Notes under the pieces: generated by a model
Seen by the model: the letters and a program-made list of their open reading frames with translations, nothing else
What the model was told of the DNA's origin: nothing
The model's database searches: none
Shown here: positions 1 to 7,869 of the stretch, one piece after another
How positions within the stretch are numbered: position 1 is the first letter of the stretch
How the letters are laid out: every line of letters starts with the position of its first letter
Translations under genes and position numbers: made by a program
Assembly: GCF_004054195.1 (NCBI RefSeq)
Contig: NZ_SBIW01000002.1
Location: 496,001-560,000 of the forward strand
Source of the DNA: Mucilaginibacter gilvus
GTDB taxonomy: Bacteria > Bacteroidota > Bacteroidia > Sphingobacteriales > Sphingobacteriaceae
DNA length: 64,000 bases
Direction of reading: 5' to 3'

Positions 1-1
1 A

Positions 2-331
2 TATTTCACTTACAACAAAGTAGCGGGTTGCTTAATTACAGGTAACGAAGATGGTGCCCACTCCTGTGCCGCGCAAGTACTTTGGGCTATGCAGGAATTT
101 GGCTTCACCATCCCGCCAAATGTAAACGCCTACTGGGTTGGCCTTGCCGGCCGCGGTAAAGATTATGTAGAAGCCGGCGGCGAGAAGCATTATTTCACCA
201 ACCAAACGGTAAGATACCTCGTGGCGAATTTAATGTTCTTCGCGAAATTGTTGAAGGCGCACCCTATCGACACCAATTTAAAAGAACTCGACGAAAAAGC
301 AAAAAAGGAAAGCGTAAAACCGGATGAATAA
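2..331 (+). CDS. Flavodoxin-family FMN reductase, C-terminal part
   Basis: Only the last 109 codons are present; the gene begins before the window. The open frame reads through from base 2 and contains GNEDGAHSCAAQVLWAMQEF followed by a WVG...G segment. This resembles the C-terminal half of flavodoxin-like NAD(P)H-dependent FMN reductases, where the GNEDGAH turn lies near the flavin site. These cytosolic proteins bind FMN non-covalently and reduce quinones or other acceptors; the substrate cannot be told from this fragment. It is convergent with the glycosidase gene that ends 11 bases downstream. Confidence 0.7.
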   Translation, partial: YFTYNKVAGCLITGNEDGAHSCAAQVLWAMQEFGFTIPPNVNAYWVGLAGRGKDYVEAGGEKHYFTNQTVRYLVANLMFFAKLLKAHPIDTNLKELDEKAKKESVKPDE

Positions 332-342
332 TCAAAGTTTTC

Positions 343-1611
343 TTACTGCTTTACCATCTTCAGCATCAGCACATCGTGCGATGCAATATCCTGCTTAAAG
401 TTGCCTTTTGTGGTGCCCGAAGACTTCTTTAACCAAAGATCGCGCAGGGTGTAAGTGCCGTTGGCGAGTTTTAGGTTTAAGCCGGTTGTTTTATCTTCCA
501 CAGTCAAGTCGCCCCATTTAATATTAAGCTTTTGGGCGTGGTTAGAACGGTTTAGGAAACAAACAGCCACCTCGTTATTCTTTAGCGGCTTCACCCAAAC
601 TTCAACGCTATCCGCCATCGGTATCTTATAGGCGGCTATACCTAAAACATCCTGATCTATCGCTACTACCTCTTTATTGGTTAAGATAGATTTGGTTTGT
701 TCAGACATATTCCGCAGATCGTTACCGGCTGCCAGCGGAGCAGATAACATGCACCACATCGAAAAATGGGCTTTGTCTTCTGCATAGCTCATGCCGTTAC
801 CCACTTCCAGCATATCGGCATCGTTCCAATGATTGGGGCCGTTATATTGGCGAATGGCGGGTTGTTTATCTAAAATGGTCATTACGCTGCTGGCAGTCCA
901 GGTACCCATGTGTTTATCCTGGCTAAAATTGGCTGTGATATCGCCGGTGGTGCGGTATAATTCGCCAACGCCTTTTGCCCAAAGCCAGGGTTTGTGGTTA
1001 CCCCATTCGCACAGGCTAAAAACAATAGGCCGCCCGGTTTCCTTTAACGCCGAACTCATGGTGATGTAGGCTTCCCTTGCGTTCAGGCTATCAGTATTAC
1101 ACCAATCGTACTTTAAAAAATCAACACCCCATGATGCGTACAGGCGGGCATCCTGGTATTCGTGCCCACGGCTACCGGGGTAACCGGCGCAGGTTTTGTT
1201 ACCCGCGCAGTTGTAAATGCCAAACTTTAGGCCTTTATTATGCACATAGTCGGCAAAGGCTTTCATTCCATTAGGGAATTTCTTCGGGTCGGCAACCAAG
1301 TAGCCTTTGGTGTCGCGTTCCATCATCATCCAGCCATCATCCAACACAAAATACCGGTATCCTGCATCCTTCATGCCCGATGATACGTAAGCATCCACCA
1401 TTCCTTTCAGCAACGGCTCATCAATTTTTGTTTGGAAGGTGTTCCAGGTGTTCCAGCCCATTGGCGGGGTTGGCGCCAGGTTGCCGGTTTCCAGTTTAAC
1501 TTTGGCTACGGCCACGGGTGCCGCGCCATCAGTTTGCGCCGATGTCTTAAAATTAATTGTTAAAATCCCGGCCAAGGCCAGGCAGCCGGCTGCTAAATGT
1601 TTTGTTATCAT
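343..1611 (-). CDS. GH27 alpha-galactosidase-type glycoside hydrolase, secreted
   Basis: Retaining exo-glycosidase predicted to release terminal alpha-galactose or, as in some GH27 members, beta-L-arabinopyranose from oligosaccharides in the periplasm. The ATG at 1611 is chosen because the longer frame starts with TTG inside the upstream gene. A signal peptide (about 26 residues ending TSAQ) leads into the GH27 signature PPMGWNTWNTF near residues 49-59. The nucleophile Asp lies in FLKYDWCNTD (about residue 169) and the acid/base Asp in WNDADMLEVGN (about 266). A small C-terminal beta domain follows. At 422 residues it is of typical length. The start lies four bases after the stop of the neighbouring GH-A lipoprotein gene, so the two are very likely co-transcribed. 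The exact substrate is inferred only from context. Confidence 0.93.
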   Translation of the reverse strand: MITKHLAAGCLALAGILTINFKTSAQTDGAAPVAVAKVKLETGNLAPTPPMGWNTWNTFQTKIDEPLLKGMVDAYVSSGMKDAGYRYFVLDDGWMMMERDTKGYLVADPKKFPNGMKAFADYVHNKGLKFGIYNCAGNKTCAGYPGSRGHEYQDARLYASWGVDFLKYDWCNTDSLNAREAYITMSSALKETGRPIVFSLCEWGNHKPWLWAKGVGELYRTTGDITANFSQDKHMGTWTASSVMTILDKQPAIRQYNGPNHWNDADMLEVGNGMSYAEDKAHFSMWCMLSAPLAAGNDLRNMSEQTKSILTNKEVVAIDQDVLGIAAYKIPMADSVEVWVKPLKNNEVAVCFLNRSNHAQKLNIKWGDLTVEDKTTGLNLKLANGTYTLRDLWLKKSSGTTKGNFKQDIASHDVLMLKMVKQ

Positions 1612-1615
1612 AGTT

Positions 1616-3358
1616 TTATTTACCTTCTGCAATGAGGAATACCGCGCCGCGGGCGGGCACGTTTACGGTTATACCACCTGCAATATCGGAAGTATTTGCC
1701 GCAATTGTAGCATAGTTTGACGGGCCACCCGAAGTACCTGAAGGCCCTGTTCCGTTGATTAAAACCTTTTGCGAAAAGGAGCCGTTATCCGTACCGCCAT
1801 TAAGGGTGTAGTAGTAATATTTTGTGCCGGGGGCGAAATTTTTAAAGCTGATGGTAACCACATGGTCGGCGCTGCTCCTGTTTACCAATACCGTACCTGC
1901 CTGCCCCGATGTAAACGACGAAGCGTAACTCATAATATCAGGGCTGCCGGTTACGGTTGAGCTTACCATCCTATCGCCAAAGTATTTTTGGAAGTAATAC
2001 ATATAGTAGAAGGCGGGCCTTGCATTCCATTTTGCCGCGCCGGGCTCGTCGCCTATGTTGAAAAGGCCGTGATCATTACCGTTCTCCCAGCCATTGGCCA
2101 AATCCCAGCGGCTTGCCATGCTGAATTGGTTCTTCAGCATTTCGCCCAATACCATTACGGCGTGTACGCCTGTTACGTTTGATACCATTTGTTTGGAGCC
2201 GGTAGAGAAAATGTTCCACTCATCCAGCGCAACCGGTTTTTGGTTAACGCCAGCATTCGTGGCAGATGTTTTAACCCAGTTCATCATACCGGTGGTAACC
2301 GGGCCGGGGGTTGCCAGGATCACCTCGGGGGTAGAGTTTTGATTATAAGGTGTGTAGTAATTATGCACCACGTAAAAATCGGGCGAGTTACCTGCCTGTG
2401 AAAGCACATTGGCATTCCAGTTTTGGATAATGGTGGAAGTGTTGTTTTTTTCATCCGCCTCGGTTAGTACTATCCCTATTTTGATATTGGTATTACCAAC
2501 CTCGGCAGCAGCCTTACGCATCGAATCGGCATAAATTTTAAAGTGGTTGCCGTATAGGGTACCGTTTAACAGTTGTGGCTGCCCATCTTTATTGTTGGCA
2601 GTGTTGATACGGTTACCCGCTTCCCATGTGCCATAGTTCTCGTTACCAATTTCCCAGTATTTGGTGCGTCCATTATCGTGGCGTACCCATTGCGCGGCCA
2701 GGTGCGCAGCTGCTTCGGCAGGCTTTGGGCCGGTACCGTAGCGGGCGTATCCGTAGTTTACCGTGATGATGCCCGTACTGTTGGTTTGCTGCAAAACCTT
2801 GTAATAGTTATCTAAAGAGAAGGTCCAGCTATCGGGTCTGTTGCCCAGCCAATAACCAGCGTCGGCAGCAACCCCAGCGTTGTTCAGGATCTGAGCAGGC
2901 GCATCGGCGGGGATAACACCATCCCAAAAGTAAATATCAGAAAGGCTTCCACCCGGGAAACGCAAAATATTTGGTGAAAGTGCGGTTAGGTTCTCCATCA
3001 AAATGGGCTCGGTAATGTACTGGCCCATGTAGGGATTGGTATTATTACCAAACAGGTATTTAGATACCTTGCTTACCACTTTGCTGTAATCAACAGTAGC
3101 GGTGATGCTGCCGGCAGCCGGCTTAGCGGCTGTTTTCAGCGTGGCGGGAATTTCAAATGTTTTAGGTGCCCAGGCATCCAGGAAAAAACCCTGGCTCGCG
3201 GCCAGTGCCGGGTCGGTTTGGGGGAGGATAACGGTTGTACCGCCGTCTGTAGTGCCGCCCATATCTACAGGGGTAACGGGCTTGCTCTCTTTTTTACAGG
3301 CCTGCAAAATGGCCAGGGTAAGCACTAATGCTGCCCCAAATTTTCTAAAATTTTTCAT
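1616..3358 (-). CDS. Clan GH-A glycoside hydrolase lipoprotein, alpha-L-arabinofuranosidase-like
   Basis: A 580-residue lipoprotein with an N-terminal signal ending LAILQACKKE (lipobox Cys 21), so it is probably anchored in the outer membrane or facing the periplasm. After a linker, a TIM-barrel domain shows RFPGGSLSDIYFW (about 133-145), YWEIGNENYG (acid/base Glu about 240) and KPVALDEWNIF (nucleophile Glu about 380). This layout is that of retaining clan GH-A enzymes such as the GH51 arabinofuranosidases. A C-terminal beta-sandwich follows. The exact family (GH51, GH39 or a related one) cannot be fixed by eye. It sits directly upstream of the GH27 gene in the same transcript, which suggests that they act together on side chains of one glycan. 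Confidence 0.82.
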   Translation of the reverse strand: MKNFRKFGAALVLTLAILQACKKESKPVTPVDMGGTTDGGTTVILPQTDPALAASQGFFLDAWAPKTFEIPATLKTAAKPAAGSITATVDYSKVVSKVSKYLFGNNTNPYMGQYITEPILMENLTALSPNILRFPGGSLSDIYFWDGVIPADAPAQILNNAGVAADAGYWLGNRPDSWTFSLDNYYKVLQQTNSTGIITVNYGYARYGTGPKPAEAAAHLAAQWVRHDNGRTKYWEIGNENYGTWEAGNRINTANNKDGQPQLLNGTLYGNHFKIYADSMRKAAAEVGNTNIKIGIVLTEADEKNNTSTIIQNWNANVLSQAGNSPDFYVVHNYYTPYNQNSTPEVILATPGPVTTGMMNWVKTSATNAGVNQKPVALDEWNIFSTGSKQMVSNVTGVHAVMVLGEMLKNQFSMASRWDLANGWENGNDHGLFNIGDEPGAAKWNARPAFYYMYYFQKYFGDRMVSSTVTGSPDIMSYASSFTSGQAGTVLVNRSSADHVVTISFKNFAPGTKYYYYTLNGGTDNGSFSQKVLINGTGPSGTSGGPSNYATIAANTSDIAGGITVNVPARGAVFLIAEGK

Positions 3359-3484
3359 TTCGATGTTTTATTTTTTGCCCTTTTTTGATAAAAAAGCCCC
3401 GAAAAGCAAACTTTACCTTCAAAAACCTGCACGTTTTTATGTTTTTTTCGCGCCTTTTAGCTGTTTTTTAGCACCATTTTTCAA
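3359..3484. other. AT-rich intergenic region with oligo-A/T inverted repeat
   Basis: The gap between the AraC-type gene and the GH-A lipoprotein gene is rich in T and A runs. CTTTTTTATCAAAAAAG on the minus strand (around 3383-3400) can fold into a weak A/U hairpin. It could act as an upstream terminator or simply be promoter-proximal DNA. No convincing TAnnTTTG element was identified. Confidence 0.3.
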
Positions 3485-4366
3485 CTATATAAAAATTCGA
3501 TTTCCCGTATAGGTCTCTCTAAATTCCTTTGGAATGCATAATTTTTTCCTTTTAAAAATCCGGTTGAAATTGGAGATATTATTAAAACCGCATTTATAGG
3601 CTATTTCGGCCACCGTAGTGGTGCTATCTATCAGCATCCGCGAGGCGTGGCCAAGGCGGATCTCGTTAAGGCTATCGATAAAAGTTTTGCCGGTGCGTTT
3701 TTTAATGAACCTGCTGAAAGATGCCTCGGGCATATTGGCAATTCTGGCCACTTCGGCCAGCGTTACCGATTTGGTGTAATTGGTATTGAGGTATTCATAA
3801 ACCTTCTCTATGCGGCGACTATTGTAATTGAATTTTTCGATAGCAAACGCGGGGTCCGACAGGGTTTTCATGTTACGGGAGATGGAAAGATCGTGCAGAA
3901 TGGAGAGGAGCTCCAGCACCGAATCAAAACCATTTTTTTTATCCAATGATAACAGCCTGTCTTTTAAGATCATTATCGTTTGAGGTGGAAAGCTGATGCC
4001 CCGTTGCGAGCGCTCCAGCATGGCCTTTACAAAGCTCATTTGGTTACGGCGAAGGAATTTATCATCGAACAGATCTTTATGGAACTGAATGGTAACCTCC
4101 GTAATATCTTCGCTGCAGCACTGGTGGGTAAACCAGGTATGGTACAGGTTTGGGCCGATGAGCACCAGTTCCATATCGTTTATCACTTCTATATTGCCAC
4201 CCACTACCCGTTTTGCGCCTTTGGCGTTAATGATGAAGTTAAGTTCATATTCATCATGGTAGTGCAGCGGAAAATCAAACTTGTTCTTCACTCTGGAAGA
4301 TATGGTAAAACAGTCGCCTGGGGTAAGCGGCGTTATCTCGTGCATTACGTTGTTGGATGTCATCAT
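3485..4366 (-). CDS. AraC family transcriptional regulator with N-terminal cupin
   Basis: A 293-residue cytosolic regulator. The N-terminal half is a cupin-like sensor domain (FPLHYHDEYELNFI with metal-type His and Glu spacing, about residues 32-45). The C-terminal 100 residues hold the two helix-turn-helix motifs of the AraC family (SVTLAEVARIANMPEASFSR and TVAEIAYKCGFNNISNFNR, then FKRKKLCIPKEFRE). Such proteins usually bind sugars or related ligands and regulate neighbouring catabolic genes. The gene lies within the polysaccharide locus, 27 bases after the small secreted protein gene, and probably adds a second regulatory input besides the large hybrid sensor. The ligand is unknown. Confidence 0.92.
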   Translation of the reverse strand: MMTSNNVMHEITPLTPGDCFTISSRVKNKFDFPLHYHDEYELNFIINAKGAKRVVGGNIEVINDMELVLIGPNLYHTWFTHQCCSEDITEVTIQFHKDLFDDKFLRRNQMSFVKAMLERSQRGISFPPQTIMILKDRLLSLDKKNGFDSVLELLSILHDLSISRNMKTLSDPAFAIEKFNYNSRRIEKVYEYLNTNYTKSVTLAEVARIANMPEASFSRFIKKRTGKTFIDSLNEIRLGHASRMLIDSTTTVAEIAYKCGFNNISNFNRIFKRKKLCIPKEFRETYTGNRIFI

Positions 4367-4393
4367 ATCATTATCTCACAGGCTGTGAACGGG

Positions 4394-4939
4394 TCACAGC
4401 TTTGCCACTTCTTCTGCATTTAAAACTTTGGCGGTAATATCATCTATCAGCATGGTGCCCGATGCATAGCCCATGGCCAGCAGCACCCTGAAACTAACGG
4501 CGGTTGCCGGCACCTTAACTTGTTTTTTGGCCTGCTCCCAATCGTGATCGCCGCTTAGGCGGGCAATGTTTTCGCCATCGCCAATTTTCTTATCCGCCTT
4601 ATCTAAAAACTCAATGTTAAAAATAGCACCCTTCCACTCGTCGTCGCCCTTTACCACGTTAATGGTTTTCAGCCATCCCGAAAACTCCATCCCAAGCGTG
4701 TTTTTGGGGATGCGTACCGATTGGCTGAGGCCTACCCAATTATTGGCGTTGTACACAATAATGGCACAGGCATTTTTGCCGCCTTTATAATCCCAAGGGG
4801 TAATTTTAGCTGTATTATCGGCCGTCCAGTCGGATAGCGCGTCTTCAAAGCCACCGTTGCTAACGAGATTTTTTTGCGCCGATGCTGTATGCGCAAGCAA
4901 AAAAAACAGAACACAACCTAACAGCGTATAAATTTTCAT
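4394..4939 (-). CDS. Small secreted protein with CBM-like beta-sandwich domain
   Basis: A 181-residue protein with a clear signal peptide (about 21 residues, HTASAQ cleavage). The mature part starts NLVSNGGFEDALSDW, a pattern typical of the first strand of carbohydrate-binding modules of the CBM4/9/22 type and related galactose-binding-like domains. It ends in a strand followed by GTMLIDDI, also common to that fold. It has no catalytic domain. It may bind a glycan in the periplasm or at the surface to help the neighbouring hydrolases. A terminator-like hairpin separates it from the IPT lipoprotein gene upstream, so it may have its own promoter. Ligand specificity cannot be read from sequence. 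Confidence 0.7.
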   Translation of the reverse strand: MKIYTLLGCVLFFLLAHTASAQKNLVSNGGFEDALSDWTADNTAKITPWDYKGGKNACAIIVYNANNWVGLSQSVRIPKNTLGMEFSGWLKTINVVKGDDEWKGAIFNIEFLDKADKKIGDGENIARLSGDHDWEQAKKQVKVPATAVSFRVLLAMGYASGTMLIDDITAKVLNAEEVAKL

Positions 4940-4962
4940 GTGGTTAAAAATTTGAAGGTTTT

Positions 4963-5000
4963 AAAAAAACCACCATCGGCCCGGAACGGACCAACGGTGG
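4963..5000 (-). terminator. Terminator after the susC-susD-IPT operon
   Basis: On the minus strand an imperfect hairpin (CCACC near 5000 pairing with GGTGG near 4970) is followed by a run of seven T. It lies 20 bases after the stop of the IPT/TIG lipoprotein gene, as expected for an intrinsic terminator. It may only attenuate transcription towards the downstream enzymes. Confidence 0.65.
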
Positions 5001-5020
5001 CTATTAACTAAATCAAACTA

Positions 5021-6169
5021 TTATATGAAACCAATATCGTCTACGTAGAAGGTTGCCGGAGCGGCAGTTCCCTGCGTTTGCATTACAAACTCGTTGATGT
5101 TGCCTGGGTCGCCCAATTGGCTAAGCGGTATGGTATAGTCGGTGTAAACGCCGGCTTTCATGGTAACTACCACGCTTACGCCATCGCCGTAACCGCCGTT
5201 GATCACCACACGCACCTTATCGCCATCTTTAATACCGGCACCACCGTAGATAGAGAATTTAAGCGCCGTAAAGCCTTTTGTTTTAGCATTGAGGGTAGCG
5301 CCGCCGTAGCCTATCTGCAGGGCACCGTAACCGTTATCAACTGTTGTAGCAATAGCGTAAAGCCCGCGTTTAGGATGCTGGGTGTCTTTAAAGTTACGGG
5401 TACTTCCGTAGCCATCATAGTTGCCCCATCCATTTTGCAAAGCTTCATCATACAGCACCGATTTAAAGCCGAACGCTGCTGCCGACTTAGAGGTTCCGCC
5501 CGATGTGGTTACATAAAGGTAAGCTTGCACTATGCCTGCAGGTACCTGCACCTTCACTTCAGTATCGGTTGGTGTGCCAATTACGGTAGCCGGTGTATCG
5601 TCAAACTTAACAGTGGCACCGGCCAGCACACTTCCGGTTATGGTAACAATATCGCCTGCACCGGCTGCTAATGGGGTAAACGATGTAATTACCGGTGGCG
5701 GCTGCAATATGCCGAAATCGTAATCAACCGTACCCTGGGTGGTAACCACGGTTAGCTTATTGGTTTGTGTTGGCCCAAAAGGCACATCTGCCGAAACAGT
5801 GAAGATGACAATGTTATCGGTAACCAAAGCGGGGTTAAAATAAACCTGCTTGCCGTTTACCAATACCTTGGTAGTACTCAGCAGGTTTTCGCCTACTATG
5901 GCGTACTGGGTGTTTAGCCTGCCCGCTACCACGGTAGAGTCGAACGGTACTACCTTAATATCGTTGTAAACGTTAGCAGAATCGAGATTAACGGGGTGTG
6001 ATACGTTTTCGATAGTATCTGTCTTACTCAGGTACCTTACCCTTGTTACTTTTGGCGCGCCTTTGCCGCCGGTTTGCACCGTGTCTTTTCTGCACGATGC
6101 AATGCCGAACACCATCAATACCGATAGTATCCAGTAGAATGATCTTGTTTGTTTTAATATCTTTTTCAT
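5021..6169 (-). CDS. IPT/TIG-domain surface lipoprotein of the SusE/SGBP position
   Basis: A 382-residue lipoprotein (signal ending VFGIASCRKD) encoded 7 bases after susD. Two immunoglobulin-like IPT/TIG segments are visible: PVNLDSANVY to VVTTQGTVDYDFG (about 60-150) and PPPVITSFTPLAAGAGDIVT to VTTSGGTS (about 155-230). A C-terminal beta-sandwich ends FYVDDIGFI. Proteins in this position of SusCD loci (SusE/SusF or SGBP-B types) sit on the outer surface and bind the target glycan. The C-terminal domain resembles carbohydrate-binding beta-sandwiches. The function is inferred from position and domain type; the ligand is not known. Confidence 0.85.
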   Translation of the reverse strand: MKKILKQTRSFYWILSVLMVFGIASCRKDTVQTGGKGAPKVTRVRYLSKTDTIENVSHPVNLDSANVYNDIKVVPFDSTVVAGRLNTQYAIVGENLLSTTKVLVNGKQVYFNPALVTDNIVIFTVSADVPFGPTQTNKLTVVTTQGTVDYDFGILQPPPVITSFTPLAAGAGDIVTITGSVLAGATVKFDDTPATVIGTPTDTEVKVQVPAGIVQAYLYVTTSGGTSKSAAAFGFKSVLYDEALQNGWGNYDGYGSTRNFKDTQHPKRGLYAIATTVDNGYGALQIGYGGATLNAKTKGFTALKFSIYGGAGIKDGDKVRVVINGGYGDGVSVVVTMKAGVYTDYTIPLSQLGDPGNINEFVMQTQGTAAPATFYVDDIGFI

Positions 6170-6176
6170 GGTATTA

Positions 6177-7847
6177 CTATTTAAAAACGTAAGGTACTGG
6201 TGCCTCTTTCAGTTTTGGATTTGATGCTACTTCGGTAGCCGGATAAGGCAGGCGGAAACTTGCATCGGTTACGTTGGCGTTAAACTCGTTTGCGTAACGT
6301 ACAGGCGGCGTGCTGTTATCAGATGTACCGCGATCCTGTTGTTTTATCATCTGGATGCCTTTAGGGTGCGCAGTAGCATTAAAGCCATCTACCCTGCCCA
6401 GGTCAAAAAAGAAATCGTCCTCAAATGCAAACTCTCTGCGTCTTTCGTCGATAATATCATCGCGAAGCAAATTCACAGGAACAGCAGGTGACGGGAACGC
6501 GCCGTAGTGAGAAATATTAGGGTTAGGTATACTGTAAAACCTTTTGATAACGGTTAAGTTGCCAAGGCCTGCACGGTTACGCACTTTGTTTATAGCTGCT
6601 AAGGCCTGAGGATCTGAACTGGTTAAGGCGCCTGACATTACAGCTTCGGCCTTGATCAGATACACATCCGACAAACGCATCATGTAGGTATTATTTGGTG
6701 CCGATTGTGCCGCGCTTACGCCGCCGTTATCTGCGGGGGTACCTACTACATATTTCTTCACCTGTGCATGCGTGCCTTGTGAACTGGCATCGGCAGGCAG
6801 GGTGTAACCGCCTTTATCTGAATTGATCTCGGGATAATGATCTCCCGGCAGCATGATGGTTGCTTTGCGGCGAAGGTCGCCCGGATCGTACATATCCTGC
6901 AGGTCGAATGTTGGGGCTATTGCACCGTAGCCATCGCCTGTGCCGGTGATCAGTGAGTTATAGGCAAATGAGGCCTGCTGCGGGTTACCTTTACCGTAAC
7001 CGCCTGTAGCCGACCATTGCAACTGGATAATAGATTCCTCGTTGTTATTATTGGCGGTTAAAAACAGGTCGTTGTAGGTTTTACCGGCAACATCCGCTCC
7101 GTATAATTTAAACTCACCGCTGTTGATCACTTTATCGGCCTGCGCCTTTGCATTGGTATAATCTTCCATGTACAAGTACACTTTCGCTAACAAGGCCGAA
7201 GCCGAGCCGCTTGACACCCTGCCCGATGATTTGCCGCTGCGCGGACCCATTACGGTAAGGTTAGCTTCCGCGAATTTTAAGTCGTTCACAATGAATTTGT
7301 AAACATCCGGTACCACGTTGGCATTGATCTGGTAATCCTTTACATAATCTAAGCTATTCTCAATAATTGGCACAGGGCCCCATCCACGCACTAAGTGGAA
7401 GTAAGCTAAAGCACGGAATAAGTGCGCTTCGCCAAGGGCATTGTTAATTACCGGTTGGCTTACTGTTGAAGGCACTTTAACCGGCAGATTGTTTATCAAC
7501 GCGTTTGCCTGCGCTACGGTGATGAATAACGAGTTCCAGGCACCGCTCAGCTCAAAGTTGCCATCCGTAACCGAAAAATTGGAAAAGTTTACCACGTCAG
7601 ACGAGTAGGTACGGCCGTTACCACCGCTAAGATCGGTGATGCTCCAGCCAGCCTTACCGCACCAGCCAAACCAGGTAGCACTATAAAGCGCGTTGGTACT
7701 GGCCGTAACCTGTGCATCTGTTTGATAGTAGTTATCCAAAGTAATAGCACTTTGGGGCGGGCGGTTAAAAAAGTCTTTTTTGCAACTGCTGGTTGTAACT
7801 CCTGCTACAACAGCCATCGACATTATATATTTTAAATATTTTTTCAT
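6177..7847 (-). CDS. SusD/RagB family nutrient-binding lipoprotein
   Basis: A 556-residue surface lipoprotein that forms the lid over the SusC channel and captures the glycan. The lipobox is VTTSSCKKD (Cys 23). The SusD fold is supported by the N-terminal FFNRPPQSAITLDNYYQTDA, the TPR-like helices (EAHLFRALAYFHLVRGWGPVP, and ALLAKVYLYMEDYTNAKAQA), and the C-terminal MRLSDVYLIKAEAVM and DERRREFAFEDDFFFDLGR motifs that are diagnostic of the family. It is 22 bases downstream of susC and clearly in the same operon. Confidence 0.97.
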   Translation of the reverse strand: MKKYLKYIMSMAVVAGVTTSSCKKDFFNRPPQSAITLDNYYQTDAQVTASTNALYSATWFGWCGKAGWSITDLSGGNGRTYSSDVVNFSNFSVTDGNFELSGAWNSLFITVAQANALINNLPVKVPSTVSQPVINNALGEAHLFRALAYFHLVRGWGPVPIIENSLDYVKDYQINANVVPDVYKFIVNDLKFAEANLTVMGPRSGKSSGRVSSGSASALLAKVYLYMEDYTNAKAQADKVINSGEFKLYGADVAGKTYNDLFLTANNNNEESIIQLQWSATGGYGKGNPQQASFAYNSLITGTGDGYGAIAPTFDLQDMYDPGDLRRKATIMLPGDHYPEINSDKGGYTLPADASSQGTHAQVKKYVVGTPADNGGVSAAQSAPNNTYMMRLSDVYLIKAEAVMSGALTSSDPQALAAINKVRNRAGLGNLTVIKRFYSIPNPNISHYGAFPSPAVPVNLLRDDIIDERRREFAFEDDFFFDLGRVDGFNATAHPKGIQMIKQQDRGTSDNSTPPVRYANEFNANVTDASFRLPYPATEVASNPKLKEAPVPYVFK

Positions 7848-7869
7848 CTCAATTCTCTCTAATATTTAG

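Noticed and set aside
1439..3512. Plus-strand frames opposite the two glycosidase genes
   Set aside because: They are shadows of well-supported minus-strand enzymes and contain no domain.
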